A DNA stretch of 64,000 nt from contig CAZSLO010000021.1 in NCBI GenBank assembly GCA_964608025.1, positions 1 to 64,000 of the forward strand. The letters run 5' to 3'. The notes under the pieces are model-generated. The model was not told where the DNA came from and did no database searches. It was given only the letters and a program-made list of their open reading frames with translations. The stretch is from CAZSLO01 sp964608025. GTDB lineage: Bacteria; Chloroflexota; Dehalococcoidia; Lucifugimonadales; CAJWER01. The position numbers and the translations under genes were made by a program. Numbering within the stretch: the stretch's first letter is position 1; each line of letters opens with the position of its first letter. Shown here piece by piece: positions 9,000 to 18,488 of the stretch.

Positions 9000-9971
9000 T
9001 CAATCCTCCCAATCAAGAACCACTCCAAGAGCTTTCTCCGGACTATCATGAAGTAAGTGGTAAGCCTCATCGGCATTTTGTCCAGAAAGCCTGTGGGTTA
9101 CCAACGGCTCGGTTTTTATACGCCCGTCCATGAGCATTTCGGCGGCAAGATCCAAACGAGCCATCCTGCCAATGGACCTAAAGTACCCTCCAATCACCAT
9201 CCTGTTCATAGCAGCGCTACTATCAAGCTTGTAGGAGCCTCCCTGGTTGAGACCAATTAGGTGAACAACACCATCACGTCTAACCATTTGCATCGCCTGC
9301 TCAAAACTCTTGCCACCACCAGCTGCACCCACACACTCGAAAACGACATCGGCACCTTTTCCGCCTGTAAGATCTAGAACAGCCTGTACAGAATCAGTCT
9401 CTGTAACATTGATTACGTCATCTGCACCGCACTCTTTGGATATGCGGCACCGTAGGTCTATAGCATCAACTGTGATTACACGGCCGGGATTCCTTTGTCT
9501 TACAGCCTGTCCACACAAATTTCCGACCAAGCCTTGGCCAGTCACAACCACGGTATCCCCAGGTTCAACCGGTGGGATTAACGTCCAGGCAGCTGCCCCG
9601 GATGCAAGGGGTAAGAACGAAGCTAATTCATAGCTCATACCATCCGGCATGGGGTAGGCGGCACCATTCTCACCCAGGCTTCCGGAAACATACTCTGCGT
9701 GGGGAGACGACATCAACATCGGTGATCCGATCGTAATTCCTGTGACATCGGCACCGATCTCTACTACATCACCAGCATCGGAGTAGCCCATTACATTTGG
9801 CGGACGCTCCTGCTCAACCACGTATCTCCCAAATAACTCCGATCCTCTACTGATAAGACTCCGCTTGACCTTAACCAAAACCTCATCATCACCTGGTTTA
9901 GGAACATCGGTCTCTACCATCTGTACATTGCCTACCCCAGCCAATTTCTGAAGCTGTTTCATCTTACTCAT
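9000..9971 (-). CDS. Medium-chain dehydrogenase/reductase (zinc-free alcohol dehydrogenase-like)
   Basis: The 323-residue protein has the two-domain MDR layout: an N-terminal GroES-like domain (ISRGSELFGRY, VMGYSDAGDVVEIG) and a Rossmann domain with the nucleotide motif VVVTGQGLVGNLCGQA, then VFECVGAAGGGKSFEQAM. The catalytic zinc Cys and the usual GHE motif are absent (GYS replaces GHE), as in MDR members that act without zinc. It probably oxidises or reduces a small alcohol or sugar derivative with NAD(P). It lies upstream of a terminator at 8977-8956. GGAGG precedes the ATG by about 15 bases, so the internal Met4 is a possible alternative start. Confidence 0.85.
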   Translation of the reverse strand: MSKMKQLQKLAGVGNVQMVETDVPKPGDDEVLVKVKRSLISRGSELFGRYVVEQERPPNVMGYSDAGDVVEIGADVTGITIGSPMLMSSPHAEYVSGSLGENGAAYPMPDGMSYELASFLPLASGAAAWTLIPPVEPGDTVVVTGQGLVGNLCGQAVRQRNPGRVITVDAIDLRCRISKECGADDVINVTETDSVQAVLDLTGGKGADVVFECVGAAGGGKSFEQAMQMVRRDGVVHLIGLNQGGSYKLDSSAAMNRMVIGGYFRSIGRMARLDLAAEMLMDGRIKTEPLVTHRLSGQNADEAYHLLHDSPEKALGVVLDWED

Positions 9972-10094
9972 ACCGGGTTATTCCTCCAATTACCTATCTA
10001 GTTCTCACAAACATGGGTATCGCCTGTCGTCCTCACAACACCAACATGTAAGTAAAAAAGTGTCTGCGTGTATAAATATAAATCGAATATTAAA

Positions 10095-11690
10095 CTAGGA
10101 ACTACGTCGAATGACTCGCCCAGGCAAAGCCCCCGTTGTGACTCCATTGGATACGATAGCTTCCCCATTTACAAAAACGTGAATCACTCCATGAGAAAGC
10201 TGGTGCGGATCGTCAAACGTAGAGCGGTCTATAATTTCATCTGGATTAAACAAAGCCAGATCAGCAACCATTCCTTCTTTTACCAGGCCCCGGTCCTTGA
10301 GATGAAGTCTCTCAGCGGGCATACCAGTCATCTTTCTAATCGCATCCTCTAGCGACATTAAGGATTGTTCCCGGACATAACGACCTAGAATTCGTGGGTA
10401 GGTTCCGTAGAAACGGGGATGCGGTCGTTCGTTGGAATGGACTCCTGTAGGTGATATTGCGTTACCATCCGAGCCGATCATGGCCAAGGGATTAGAAAGA
10501 AAGTACCTAACGTCATCCTCAATCCTGTTATGTACAACAGCACCAACATGATTATCTTCTTCCTCTATGAGGGATAGGAATGTTTCGTGGGGGTCCTGCT
10601 TGCGCTCTGAAGATATCTCTTCCACGGACTTGCCGACGATGTCCTGGTTGGCTTCGGTCTTTACGTAACTGATCACGAAAGTATCAAACTCCCAGGTAAG
10701 TCCCCCAAAGTGTCCTAGTTTTATATCAGCGAGAGCTTTCTTTCGTTCCACTGGGTCACGAAGTCTCTTGAGCATAGCTCGCTCGCCCCCTTCCTGGAGC
10801 CAGGTAGGAACCATCTGGGCTAGATGGGTACCAGCAGCTGTGTAAGGATAGACATCGTATGACGCATCCATACCTTCTGAGCGGGCCTGTTCAATAGGTG
10901 CTACCAACTCCTCACCGGTACCGTAATACCTCGAATCTATGATAGCCATGTGTGAGTATTGGACAGGGACGCCGGCTCTACGACCAATCTCCATGGCCTC
11001 TTCTACAGCCCCAACGTGGTTACCGGCCCATAACCGGGCGTGTGTGACATAGAAAGCCCCCTCAAATGGAGCCAGAGCCTCTGCCAGCGCTACAATTTCA
11101 TCAGTATCGCCATACATGGACGGGGCAACCGTCAATCCAGTTGAAAGGCTAAAAGCGCCCTGTTCAACCGATTCGGTAACCAGTCTCCGCATTTCCTTAA
11201 TTTCATCTTCTGTAGGCCGGCGGTCTTCCCTGAGACCAACTGCAGCCCTTACCGCAGAATGACCCACCTGTGGTGCAACATTGAGACCAATACCCTTAGA
11301 TTCCATGGTTTTGGCCCAGCCGTCCAGATCGCTCCAGACCCACGGGTACCTTGATGCCATGTCCGGGTCAGTTGCGCCTTCTGAACCTGCCTTTCCGATA
11401 GGGAAAGGGGAATACCCACAATTGCCCGATACCTCAGTTGTAACACCCTGGTGGGCCTTACTATCCCCACAAGGATCATCTAGCAGTGTCACATCCGAGT
11501 GGGAATGCATATCGATAAATCCAGGCGACACCACAAGGCCGGATGCATCAATAACCTGGCCAGCTTCGACTTTTTCCAACTTGCTTATTGCGGCAATTCT
11601 ACCGCCGGTGATCCCTAAATCAGCGTCATAGCGAAGTTTTCCTGTTCCGTCGATTATTGTTCCGTGTTTTATTAGTGTATCGAAAGCCAT
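10095..11690 (-). CDS. N-acyl-D-amino-acid deacylase-family amidohydrolase
   Basis: The 531-residue length and domain order match D-aminoacylases and their relatives. The N-terminus is the typical beta-sandwich strand (LIKHGTIIDGTG). The metal-binding motif is FIDMHSHSD with H62 and H64. The family landmarks TTEVSGNCGYSPF, YVTHARLWAG, VQYSHMAI and MIGSDGNAISP (catalytic Asp) follow in order, and the C-terminus closes with VKEGMVADLALFNPDEI. It would hydrolyse N-acyl-D-amino acids, or related N-carbamoyl or amide compounds, in the cytoplasm. GGAGG sits 6 bases before the ATG. A paralogue lies at 18489-20063, and the two share the layout TxLIKxGxxIDGTG. Confidence 0.9.
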   Translation of the reverse strand: MAFDTLIKHGTIIDGTGKLRYDADLGITGGRIAAISKLEKVEAGQVIDASGLVVSPGFIDMHSHSDVTLLDDPCGDSKAHQGVTTEVSGNCGYSPFPIGKAGSEGATDPDMASRYPWVWSDLDGWAKTMESKGIGLNVAPQVGHSAVRAAVGLREDRRPTEDEIKEMRRLVTESVEQGAFSLSTGLTVAPSMYGDTDEIVALAEALAPFEGAFYVTHARLWAGNHVGAVEEAMEIGRRAGVPVQYSHMAIIDSRYYGTGEELVAPIEQARSEGMDASYDVYPYTAAGTHLAQMVPTWLQEGGERAMLKRLRDPVERKKALADIKLGHFGGLTWEFDTFVISYVKTEANQDIVGKSVEEISSERKQDPHETFLSLIEEEDNHVGAVVHNRIEDDVRYFLSNPLAMIGSDGNAISPTGVHSNERPHPRFYGTYPRILGRYVREQSLMSLEDAIRKMTGMPAERLHLKDRGLVKEGMVADLALFNPDEIIDRSTFDDPHQLSHGVIHVFVNGEAIVSNGVTTGALPGRVIRRSS

Positions 11691-11738
11691 GAAATCCTCC
11701 GGTGTGTCCTAATCTGATGTTATCGTTTATAGGATTAA

Positions 11739-12779
11739 CTATTTTCTCATTACCGCTATATCCAACTGTGACAAGACAGAGGGGTCTGTGATCTCGTTGT
11801 GACCCACATCTAGATATTTCAATTTCGATAACAGGGAAAGGGGCGAAACATCTTTAATCTTATTCGCAAAAAGATCTAGTACTTCTAGTTTAGTCAAACC
11901 TGCTAGTACAGTTATGTCTTCTATTTTGTTGGCATATAAAATCAATTTGGTGAGATTTACTAGGGCTTTCAAAGGTGAAATATCACTTACCTGGTTTGCA
12001 TCCAGCTCAAGAATCTTAAGATCAACCAACTCTGATAGCGCTGAAATGTCATCGATATCGCAGTTTCCCAAATCTAAACTTACTAGGCTAGTAAGACCGG
12101 CTAATGGCTTGATATCGCTGACTTGATTTTCCCTGAGATCCAATATCTCAAGATTGGTCAATCCTGATACAGGTGTGATGTCTTTAATCATATTCCCGGG
12201 TAGCAGTAAAACCGTGAGATTGGTGTTCCCTGATATCCCAGTTAAATCGTTTATCTCGTTTAATGAAAGATCCAGGCTTTTTAGGCTAGATATACCAAGT
12301 AAGGGTGTTAAATCGCTAATTTCGTTGTTATAGAGGTTAAGTTCGACCAGGTTTTCCAGTTTGTTAATACCCGTCAGGTCACTGATTTGATTGTTAAATA
12401 GATTTAACTTCTCTACGTTAGTAAATCCCAATAGGGTCGATATATCAGTTACCGCACTATTAAATAAGGTGAGCTCAGTCATAGTGAGGAGATCATCTGA
12501 AGTTACATACTGGTTACGATCTTTGTTCAGCTGCTCCCTGACCTGCTCCCGAAGACGATCATCTGGAAGTAAATCTCTCTCGAGATCTTCTTGTTCTTTC
12601 TGGAATGCCAGTGCCACCATGGCTTCGGATACACTCTTTGATCCCGTTGATTTTTCATTCTGTCCGAAACCCTGACCTAAAGGTGTGGGTTCAGCCAGGC
12701 TTTCGGAACATGCGCCTGCGCCTACGAGCAGTAGGATTGCCATCGAAAATAAGCATGGAATCCTAAAAGACGTGAGCAT
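11739..12779 (-). CDS. Leucine-rich-repeat lipoprotein (internalin-type LRR)
   Basis: The N-terminal signal (hydrophobic residues 10-23) ends in a lipobox VGAGAC, so the mature protein should be a lipid-anchored surface protein. Residues about 115-340 consist of roughly ten LRRs of 22 residues with the pattern LxxLxxLxLxxNxIxDIxxLxxL, as in internalins (for example LNLFNNQISDLTG and LDLRENQVSDIKP). Such proteins usually bind other proteins. The region before the repeats (about 30-110) is charged and probably helical. The gap of about 130 bases to the ThDP enzyme gene shows no clear promoter. No functional link with the neighbouring catabolic genes can be seen. Confidence 0.9.
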   Translation of the reverse strand: MLTSFRIPCLFSMAILLLVGAGACSESLAEPTPLGQGFGQNEKSTGSKSVSEAMVALAFQKEQEDLERDLLPDDRLREQVREQLNKDRNQYVTSDDLLTMTELTLFNSAVTDISTLLGFTNVEKLNLFNNQISDLTGINKLENLVELNLYNNEISDLTPLLGISSLKSLDLSLNEINDLTGISGNTNLTVLLLPGNMIKDITPVSGLTNLEILDLRENQVSDIKPLAGLTSLVSLDLGNCDIDDISALSELVDLKILELDANQVSDISPLKALVNLTKLILYANKIEDITVLAGLTKLEVLDLFANKIKDVSPLSLLSKLKYLDVGHNEITDPSVLSQLDIAVMRK

Positions 12780-12912
12780 AGTGGGCTAATTGAGCCTTTC
12801 TAAGTTCTTAAGTGGCATCATAGTAATAGAACAATACATACGATACAGCCATTGGACTATATGAATTGGGCCAATACCAATCTTAATTCACATTACTAGC
12901 CGACAATGCTTT

Positions 12913-14553
12913 TTATAGACCTTTATATGAGAAGTCGTATCCTTCCTTAACAATACAGTCGAGTAGGGCAGGTTGGCCGGATTTGGTAACCTCTATCGCC
13001 TCATCAATAGAGGGAATCAAGTCTTTCACCCTCTCAACACGCTTACTCCACGCCCCCAAACCTTCAGCAACCTTGGCATAATTACCTCCTTGGTCCAGGG
13101 AATCGTACTTCTCGGTAGCATATGGCATATGACTACGTTCTATCGCCATGACTCCGTTGTTGAAAACTATGGTCAAGATCCCGATTTTATGCCTGACCGC
13201 CGTTTCAATATCCATGCCTACCATGCCAATTGCCGCATCTCCCATCATATTCACGCATAACTTTTCAGGTTCAGCCAGTTTGGCGCCCATTATTAATCCA
13301 AGCCCGTACCCGAGTTGGGTTGATTTACCCCAACCCATATATGTTCTCGGGGCTACAGGTTCCCAAAATGGGACGATCTGGTCACGCGGGCTACCAGCAT
13401 CATGTGTCACGATTGTGTTAGGCCTATCGACGTGATGCATTAGGTCCCAGATAATCCGGTATTGGTTGATCGGTTCTTCATCCGAGGTCAACTGTGGCAT
13501 CCATTGATCCAACCACTCCTTCTTCACAGCACTAACTTCAGGTCCTATATCTCGTGATTTCCGGTGGCCGTCACCATTGGTTGTTTCCTTGATTTCTGCA
13601 ATTAGGCTTTCCAGTACTAGCTTGGCATCTCCTATCAGGGAATGATCTGTCCGGTGATCCTTATTCACATCTGCCGGGTCATTCGTAGAATGGACAATTA
13701 CTTTTCCTGAAGGTACCGATCTTCCATAAGTGGTACGAGTCAAGCTAGTACCAATTCCAAATACAACATCAGCTCTATTTAGAAAATGATAAATCATCCC
13801 AGTTGTAGAAACTGCCGATGAACCCAGGGCAAGTGGATGGTCCTCTGGAAAAGCGCTCTTGCCAGGCAAGGTAGTCATCACTGGAGCCTGTAGAAGCTCG
13901 GCGATCTCTTGGAGTTCATTCCAAGCTTCGGCATACAGACAACCCTGTCCGGCATAAATCACTGGGTTTTCGGCTCCCAACAAGACCTCTGATATCTTTC
14001 TGACTTCATCAGGATCAGGTCCAAAACGATTGCCATTTACAGGCTCATAATCAAGCTCACCAGGAAACTCGGCCGTCCACATATCCGAAGGCACTTCGAT
14101 CAGAACGGGGCCTCCTTTACCAGTCCTGAGTTGATAGAAAGCTCGCCGCATAAGCTCTGGGATACGTTCTACATAATTGGCCTCAGCTACCCATTTTGTT
14201 ACATTTCGGTAGTTCACAACAGAACTAAAATTGGGCGAAATATGGGCGCGGGTCGTCTCGTTCCCATCCGCTATCAGTAGTAATGGCACATTGTCTGAAA
14301 AAGCCTGGGCGGCACCTGGGAATGCGTTTTCAGAACCAGGCCCCCGTTGCATAGCAAATACCCCAAGTCTTTTCCCGTTCGTAGTGCGGCTAAAACCATC
14401 TGCGATCGCCATTCCTACGCGCTCTTGCCGACAAATAATAGGTGGTATCCCAACTTTCGCCGCAGGATCAATCAGGTTCTGGGCCGGGAATACCGACAAG
14501 AACTCTGTGCCTTCTCGCTTTAGTATTTCGGCTACAACATCACCACCATTCAT
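12913..14553 (-). CDS. Thiamine-diphosphate-dependent enzyme (acetolactate-synthase-like)
   Basis: The start was placed at 14553 because a GGAGG motif lies 9 bases upstream of this ATG; the frame stays open 14 codons further up. The 546-residue product has the three-domain ThDP layout: N-terminal PYR domain with catalytic Glu in CRQERVGMAIADGFSR (E44), a central domain with VIYAGQG, and a C-terminal PP domain with the cofactor motif GDAAIGM...FNN. It resembles acetolactate synthase large subunits and other 2-oxoacid decarboxylases or ligases. No small regulatory subunit is next to it, and the setting between D-aminoacylases suggests a catabolic 2-oxoacid substrate rather than branched-chain biosynthesis. 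Confidence 0.88.
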   Translation of the reverse strand: MNGGDVVAEILKREGTEFLSVFPAQNLIDPAAKVGIPPIICRQERVGMAIADGFSRTTNGKRLGVFAMQRGPGSENAFPGAAQAFSDNVPLLLIADGNETTRAHISPNFSSVVNYRNVTKWVAEANYVERIPELMRRAFYQLRTGKGGPVLIEVPSDMWTAEFPGELDYEPVNGNRFGPDPDEVRKISEVLLGAENPVIYAGQGCLYAEAWNELQEIAELLQAPVMTTLPGKSAFPEDHPLALGSSAVSTTGMIYHFLNRADVVFGIGTSLTRTTYGRSVPSGKVIVHSTNDPADVNKDHRTDHSLIGDAKLVLESLIAEIKETTNGDGHRKSRDIGPEVSAVKKEWLDQWMPQLTSDEEPINQYRIIWDLMHHVDRPNTIVTHDAGSPRDQIVPFWEPVAPRTYMGWGKSTQLGYGLGLIMGAKLAEPEKLCVNMMGDAAIGMVGMDIETAVRHKIGILTIVFNNGVMAIERSHMPYATEKYDSLDQGGNYAKVAEGLGAWSKRVERVKDLIPSIDEAIEVTKSGQPALLDCIVKEGYDFSYKGL

Positions 14554-14595
14554 TTTGTGGTTCCTCCAGTACTTTAAGTATGAGTCATATAGCAA

Positions 14596-14904
14596 TCAAA
14601 ACGATCATGAGAAGGGTATCACCCACATGGCAAGGACAGCAATGAACTACAAAGACCTGGATTTCAATTAGACTCAACAGTTAGTTATTGTTTTTATTAT
14701 CAAGCTAGAATTTAAAAGGTAAATGGACACCCTAGATCCATGACTTTAACCTCCTTGAGTATAACAATTCAGAAATTGCTGGCGATCAATCCGATGAAGG
14801 ATCAGCTGGTGTTTCTTGATTAGCCAGTTATCCATACTCAAGTACTGAAATTAGCGATACATTTACTATCGTGATTTGCTGTAGCATATGGGGTGGAGAT
14901 TTAA
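14596..14904. other. Divergent intergenic region
   Basis: This gap separates the ThDP enzyme (-) from the UMF1 transporter (+). A small inverted repeat CGATA/TATCG lies at 14855-14859 and 14867-14871. No confident promoter, RNA gene or small ORF was seen. Confidence 0.3.
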
Positions 14905-16638
14905 ATGCAAACAGTTAACCATCTTCAAAACGCTCCGGCTGGTGAAAACGATCCATCCCGCAAGAGAGTAATCCATGGCTGGTGTATGTATGACTGGGCC
15001 AACTCCGCTTTTGCGACCAGTGTTGCTACAGCAATCATGCCAGTCTATTTTGTCGCGTTATTTAAAGATGCCTTTGGACCAGAAACATCATTCTTGGGAT
15101 TCACTTTTACCGCTAGTTCCACCTGGAGCCTCGGTATAGCCATATCCACTGCGCTAGTAGCTTTTAGTAGCCCGATTCTTGGCGTCATCTCAGACCGTTC
15201 AGAAATAAAGAAACTCCTGCTCTGGATATATACCGTTGTTGGTGCATTGTTCATTGCGCTTAGTTTCTTCTCTGCATATACGGCCGCTCCCTGGGCATGG
15301 ACCCTGGGATGTTATTTGATAGCAAATGTAGGATTCCTGGGAGGTATTGTTTTCTATAACTCATTCCTCCCGTATCTTGGCTATTCTGACGAGATTGACA
15401 GAATTAGCAGCCGAGGTTTTGCATATGGGTATATCGGTGGAGGCATCCTGTTAGTCATACACCTTGCTGCTATCCTCGCATTCACCGACAGTGACCACCT
15501 GGATCTTGTCACGCGTCTTGCTATAGCCTCCGTGAGTCTCTGGTGGTTTGGGTGGGCTCTGTGGACATTTAAAACCGTCCCAGAACCAAAGATAACCAAC
15601 CCCATATCTGAATTGAGCCTAGGCATTGCAGCCAATGTTGCTTTTGCTACCTTGAGCCGGACGTTCAAGGAGCTAGCACGCTTCCGAATGCTGGTTATAT
15701 ATCTTGCCGCCTATCTTTTGTTCAACGATGGTATCCAGACTGTACTGGCGGTAGCTGGTGCATTCGGGCCTGATACTTTAGGCATATCCCTTGTATCCAA
15801 CATGGGAACGATAGTAATTGTTCAATTCATAGCTGCTGTGGGCGCATTCCTATGCGGTTGGATAGCCGACTCAATCGGAACCAAGCGCACATTGGCACTA
15901 ACCCTAGCAGGATGGTGCATAGTCATAGGGTTGGCTGTCGGCTTCACTCCACTAATACCATCCGACCACAAGGACTTCGATTACCAACTAGAACATACTA
16001 GTTCTGGAGACTACCTGGTTAGTAATAGTCCAGACTTATCAGACGATGGGGAACTAGACCGTCAGTGGAAAGAAGCTTACGGTCGACTATTTGAAAATGA
16101 CATCCTAACGAGATCCCAGGTCCGGGAGTTGGTAGGAGCTGTTAAAACATCGACGTTCTGCCAGTTCAGCATCTCTGTTTCAGGGGGATCCCTAAACGGA
16201 ACCTCAGCGATTGGCACTAAGCATCTATCAATACTGGGTGAAGGTCCTATTGACTGGTGGCCGCGAATGATGCGCAAACACCTCTGGGAACCCCTTGGAC
16301 TTTCAGTCGATCTCCAGTGGCTAATGTTAGGTCTCTTGGTTGGGTTAGTCCTGGGCGGAAGCCAGGCACTCGCAAGAAGCCTGTTTGCCCATATGACACC
16401 AGAAAGTCGCAGTGCAGAATTCTTCGGTTTCTTTGGTTTCATCGGTCGCGCATCTGCTGTATTTGGACCAATGATCTACCTAGTTTTAACGGGTTTCTAT
16501 GATACTAGGATCGCCATCCTTGCCATACTAGTGATTATCGTCTCAGGCACGTCACTGCTGCGCTGGGTGGATGTTGATAAAGGCAAGAAAGTGGCTCACC
16601 AAGAAGACACAATGGCCAGTGTACCTAATTCCAAATAA
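14905..16638 (+). CDS. UMF1/Atg22-family MFS transporter
   Basis: The opening WCMYDWANSAFATSVATAIMP is the family signature of UMF1 (unknown major facilitator 1, related to yeast vacuolar effluxer Atg22). The rest has about 12 transmembrane segments, with a typical VISDRSEIKK loop after the third. Residues about 351-467 form a long hydrophilic insertion between two membrane segments that bacterial members usually lack or have shorter. GGTGGAG sits 6 bases before the ATG. The protein is 577 residues against about 420-480 for most bacterial relatives. Substrates of bacterial UMF1 proteins are not well known; amino-acid export is suggested by Atg22. It is the only rightward gene within a leftward catabolic block. 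Confidence 0.9.
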   Translation: MQTVNHLQNAPAGENDPSRKRVIHGWCMYDWANSAFATSVATAIMPVYFVALFKDAFGPETSFLGFTFTASSTWSLGIAISTALVAFSSPILGVISDRSEIKKLLLWIYTVVGALFIALSFFSAYTAAPWAWTLGCYLIANVGFLGGIVFYNSFLPYLGYSDEIDRISSRGFAYGYIGGGILLVIHLAAILAFTDSDHLDLVTRLAIASVSLWWFGWALWTFKTVPEPKITNPISELSLGIAANVAFATLSRTFKELARFRMLVIYLAAYLLFNDGIQTVLAVAGAFGPDTLGISLVSNMGTIVIVQFIAAVGAFLCGWIADSIGTKRTLALTLAGWCIVIGLAVGFTPLIPSDHKDFDYQLEHTSSGDYLVSNSPDLSDDGELDRQWKEAYGRLFENDILTRSQVRELVGAVKTSTFCQFSISVSGGSLNGTSAIGTKHLSILGEGPIDWWPRMMRKHLWEPLGLSVDLQWLMLGLLVGLVLGGSQALARSLFAHMTPESRSAEFFGFFGFIGRASAVFGPMIYLVLTGFYDTRIAILAILVIIVSGTSLLRWVDVDKGKKVAHQEDTMASVPNSK

Positions 16639-16727
16639 CTCGTCTGGGAAGAACCCACATTACCTATTTCGTGGAAATCCCCATGTTTACTAGATAATTG
16701 CGAGACTCATCGGACCAATTACACCTG

Positions 16728-18440
16728 TTATATCCCGGCGGCGTACGCCGATTGGAACACATCAACACCGGCCCTCAGATCTTTGTCTCCGTCTCTGACT
16801 ATAGCCACCGGGCTAGCGAAGCTCGGAAACCCTATATTCAGACCACCATCTCCTATTGGCTCGATATTATGCCCACGCCTATTGAGTTCTGAAACTACAG
16901 ATTTATCAAGCCTAGGGTCTATGCTGGTATACGGCATGCTGCAATCGACACGAGGAGAATCAATCGCTTCTTGGGGCCCCATACCAAAGTCGATGATCTT
17001 TATTGCGAGTTGAGTCACACAATTGGTTATTCGACGACCGCCCGATGCCCCAACAGCTATTCGTACACCGGAAGAATCAAATACGAGGGCCGGGGACATA
17101 TTATTGAGAGGCAATTTCCCAGGTTCAATAGAGTTAATCCGGTTGGGTAGCGTGTCAAACCACATCATTCCATTGTTTAGAGCCACCCCGGTACCCTCAG
17201 CCACAAATCCGGATCCGAAACTTCCTCCCAAGGTGTTGGTAAGTGAAACAGCGTTACCTTCTCTATCGATAACACAAAGGTGGGTGGTGCCGTAATCCCA
17301 GCCTGGTAGGCTAGCTTCTTTCCTAATTTCAGGCTGATGGTCCTCATATTTCCAGGGGTCTCCCGGTAAAAATTTACCGGTTATTTCACGAGGAATATCA
17401 GCCACCCTCTGGGCAATATATTCGTCTGAAACCAGGCCTTGCCAAGGTGCATCGCACATCTCCGGATCAGCCATGTATTGAAACCGATCAGTGTATGCAA
17501 GTCGGGCTGCCGAAATATACGCATGGAGCATCTCAACAGAATTATTACCAAGTGCTTTTAGATCGAATCTATTCATCAGTTTTAGGGTCATGGCACTCGT
17601 CGTGCCTGCGCATGCATAGGGAGGCACCCTGACATTATGGCCTCGATAATTGAATTCAAGTCCCCCGTCCCATACGAATGGCTGGTATCGTGATAAATCT
17701 TCCAAGCTCAAAACCCCTCCACCTTGCTGCACGGCATTTACCATAGCGTGAGCTATTTCTCCTTTGTAGAAAATCCCAGGGCCCTCACGGGATATAGCCT
17801 CAAGTGTGTCTGCGAGATCAGGTTGTTTGAGACTGCCTGGTTCTGAACCAAACCCAGAAGGCAGAGAACCATCGGGCATGAATATCCGCTTCAACTCAGG
17901 AAATTTGTAGAATCTACTAGCCGCACTATTCAAAGCATATGAATTATGCCAACCCGGTGTGAATCCAGCACGCGCGAGATTTATAGCTGGTGCCATTAAT
18001 TCTGGCATAGGCAAGCGCCCATGAAGTCGGTGCGCTGCAAAAAGCCCAGCTACTGCACCAGGGGTACAAATCGATTTTGGCCCTTCAAGGTTCTCATCAC
18101 CAAGGACCTCGGCCCAACCAAAACCTCCACCAACAGGCTCACCAGATAGCTTATACATCTCTGAGGAAGCATTAAGAGGGCCTCGCATTGGAAATCCGAC
18201 TACTCCACCAGATCCGCCTACTTCGAATACTAGGTAACCTCCACCTCCAATCCCACTCGACGCCGGCTCAACAACACCAATAGCAAAACATGCTGCCACT
18301 GCAGCATCAATAGCATTTCCTCCAGCACTTAAAATATCGAGTCCAGCTTCAGTAGCATGGCGATCTTTGGTAGCTACCATAGCTCCTTCGGAATGAGCTT
18401 CGGATTTTATAATGGAAGTCCGTGTCTGGTGAGTGGTCAT
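16728..18440 (-). CDS. ggt: Gamma-glutamyltranspeptidase family protein
   Basis: The family self-cleaves before a Thr that becomes the N-terminal nucleophile. That Thr is T385 in DYGTTHLCVIDREGNAVSLTNT, and the oxyanion/glycine loop is GASGGRRI. The N-terminal large subunit shows MVATKDRHATEAGLDILSAGGNAIDAA and GGGGYLV; the small subunit starts with the nucleophile. There is no signal peptide, so the enzyme is probably cytoplasmic, unlike E. coli Ggt. It could hydrolyse gamma-glutamyl amides or, as known for some relatives, other amides such as oxamate. It stands 48 bases before the second D-aminoacylase in the same direction, pointing to amino-acid conjugate breakdown. Confidence 0.92.
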   Translation of the reverse strand: MTTHQTRTSIIKSEAHSEGAMVATKDRHATEAGLDILSAGGNAIDAAVAACFAIGVVEPASSGIGGGGYLVFEVGGSGGVVGFPMRGPLNASSEMYKLSGEPVGGGFGWAEVLGDENLEGPKSICTPGAVAGLFAAHRLHGRLPMPELMAPAINLARAGFTPGWHNSYALNSAASRFYKFPELKRIFMPDGSLPSGFGSEPGSLKQPDLADTLEAISREGPGIFYKGEIAHAMVNAVQQGGGVLSLEDLSRYQPFVWDGGLEFNYRGHNVRVPPYACAGTTSAMTLKLMNRFDLKALGNNSVEMLHAYISAARLAYTDRFQYMADPEMCDAPWQGLVSDEYIAQRVADIPREITGKFLPGDPWKYEDHQPEIRKEASLPGWDYGTTHLCVIDREGNAVSLTNTLGGSFGSGFVAEGTGVALNNGMMWFDTLPNRINSIEPGKLPLNNMSPALVFDSSGVRIAVGASGGRRITNCVTQLAIKIIDFGMGPQEAIDSPRVDCSMPYTSIDPRLDKSVVSELNRRGHNIEPIGDGGLNIGFPSFASPVAIVRDGDKDLRAGVDVFQSAYAAGI

Positions 18441-18488
18441 GCTATTTGATCCTGTTATCGCTGTCTCATAAACATTCAGGTCTTGAGT

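Noticed and set aside
14231..14671. A 146-codon plus-strand frame opposite the ThDP enzyme
   Set aside because: It mirrors the catalytic PYR domain of a well-supported gene and has no support of its own.
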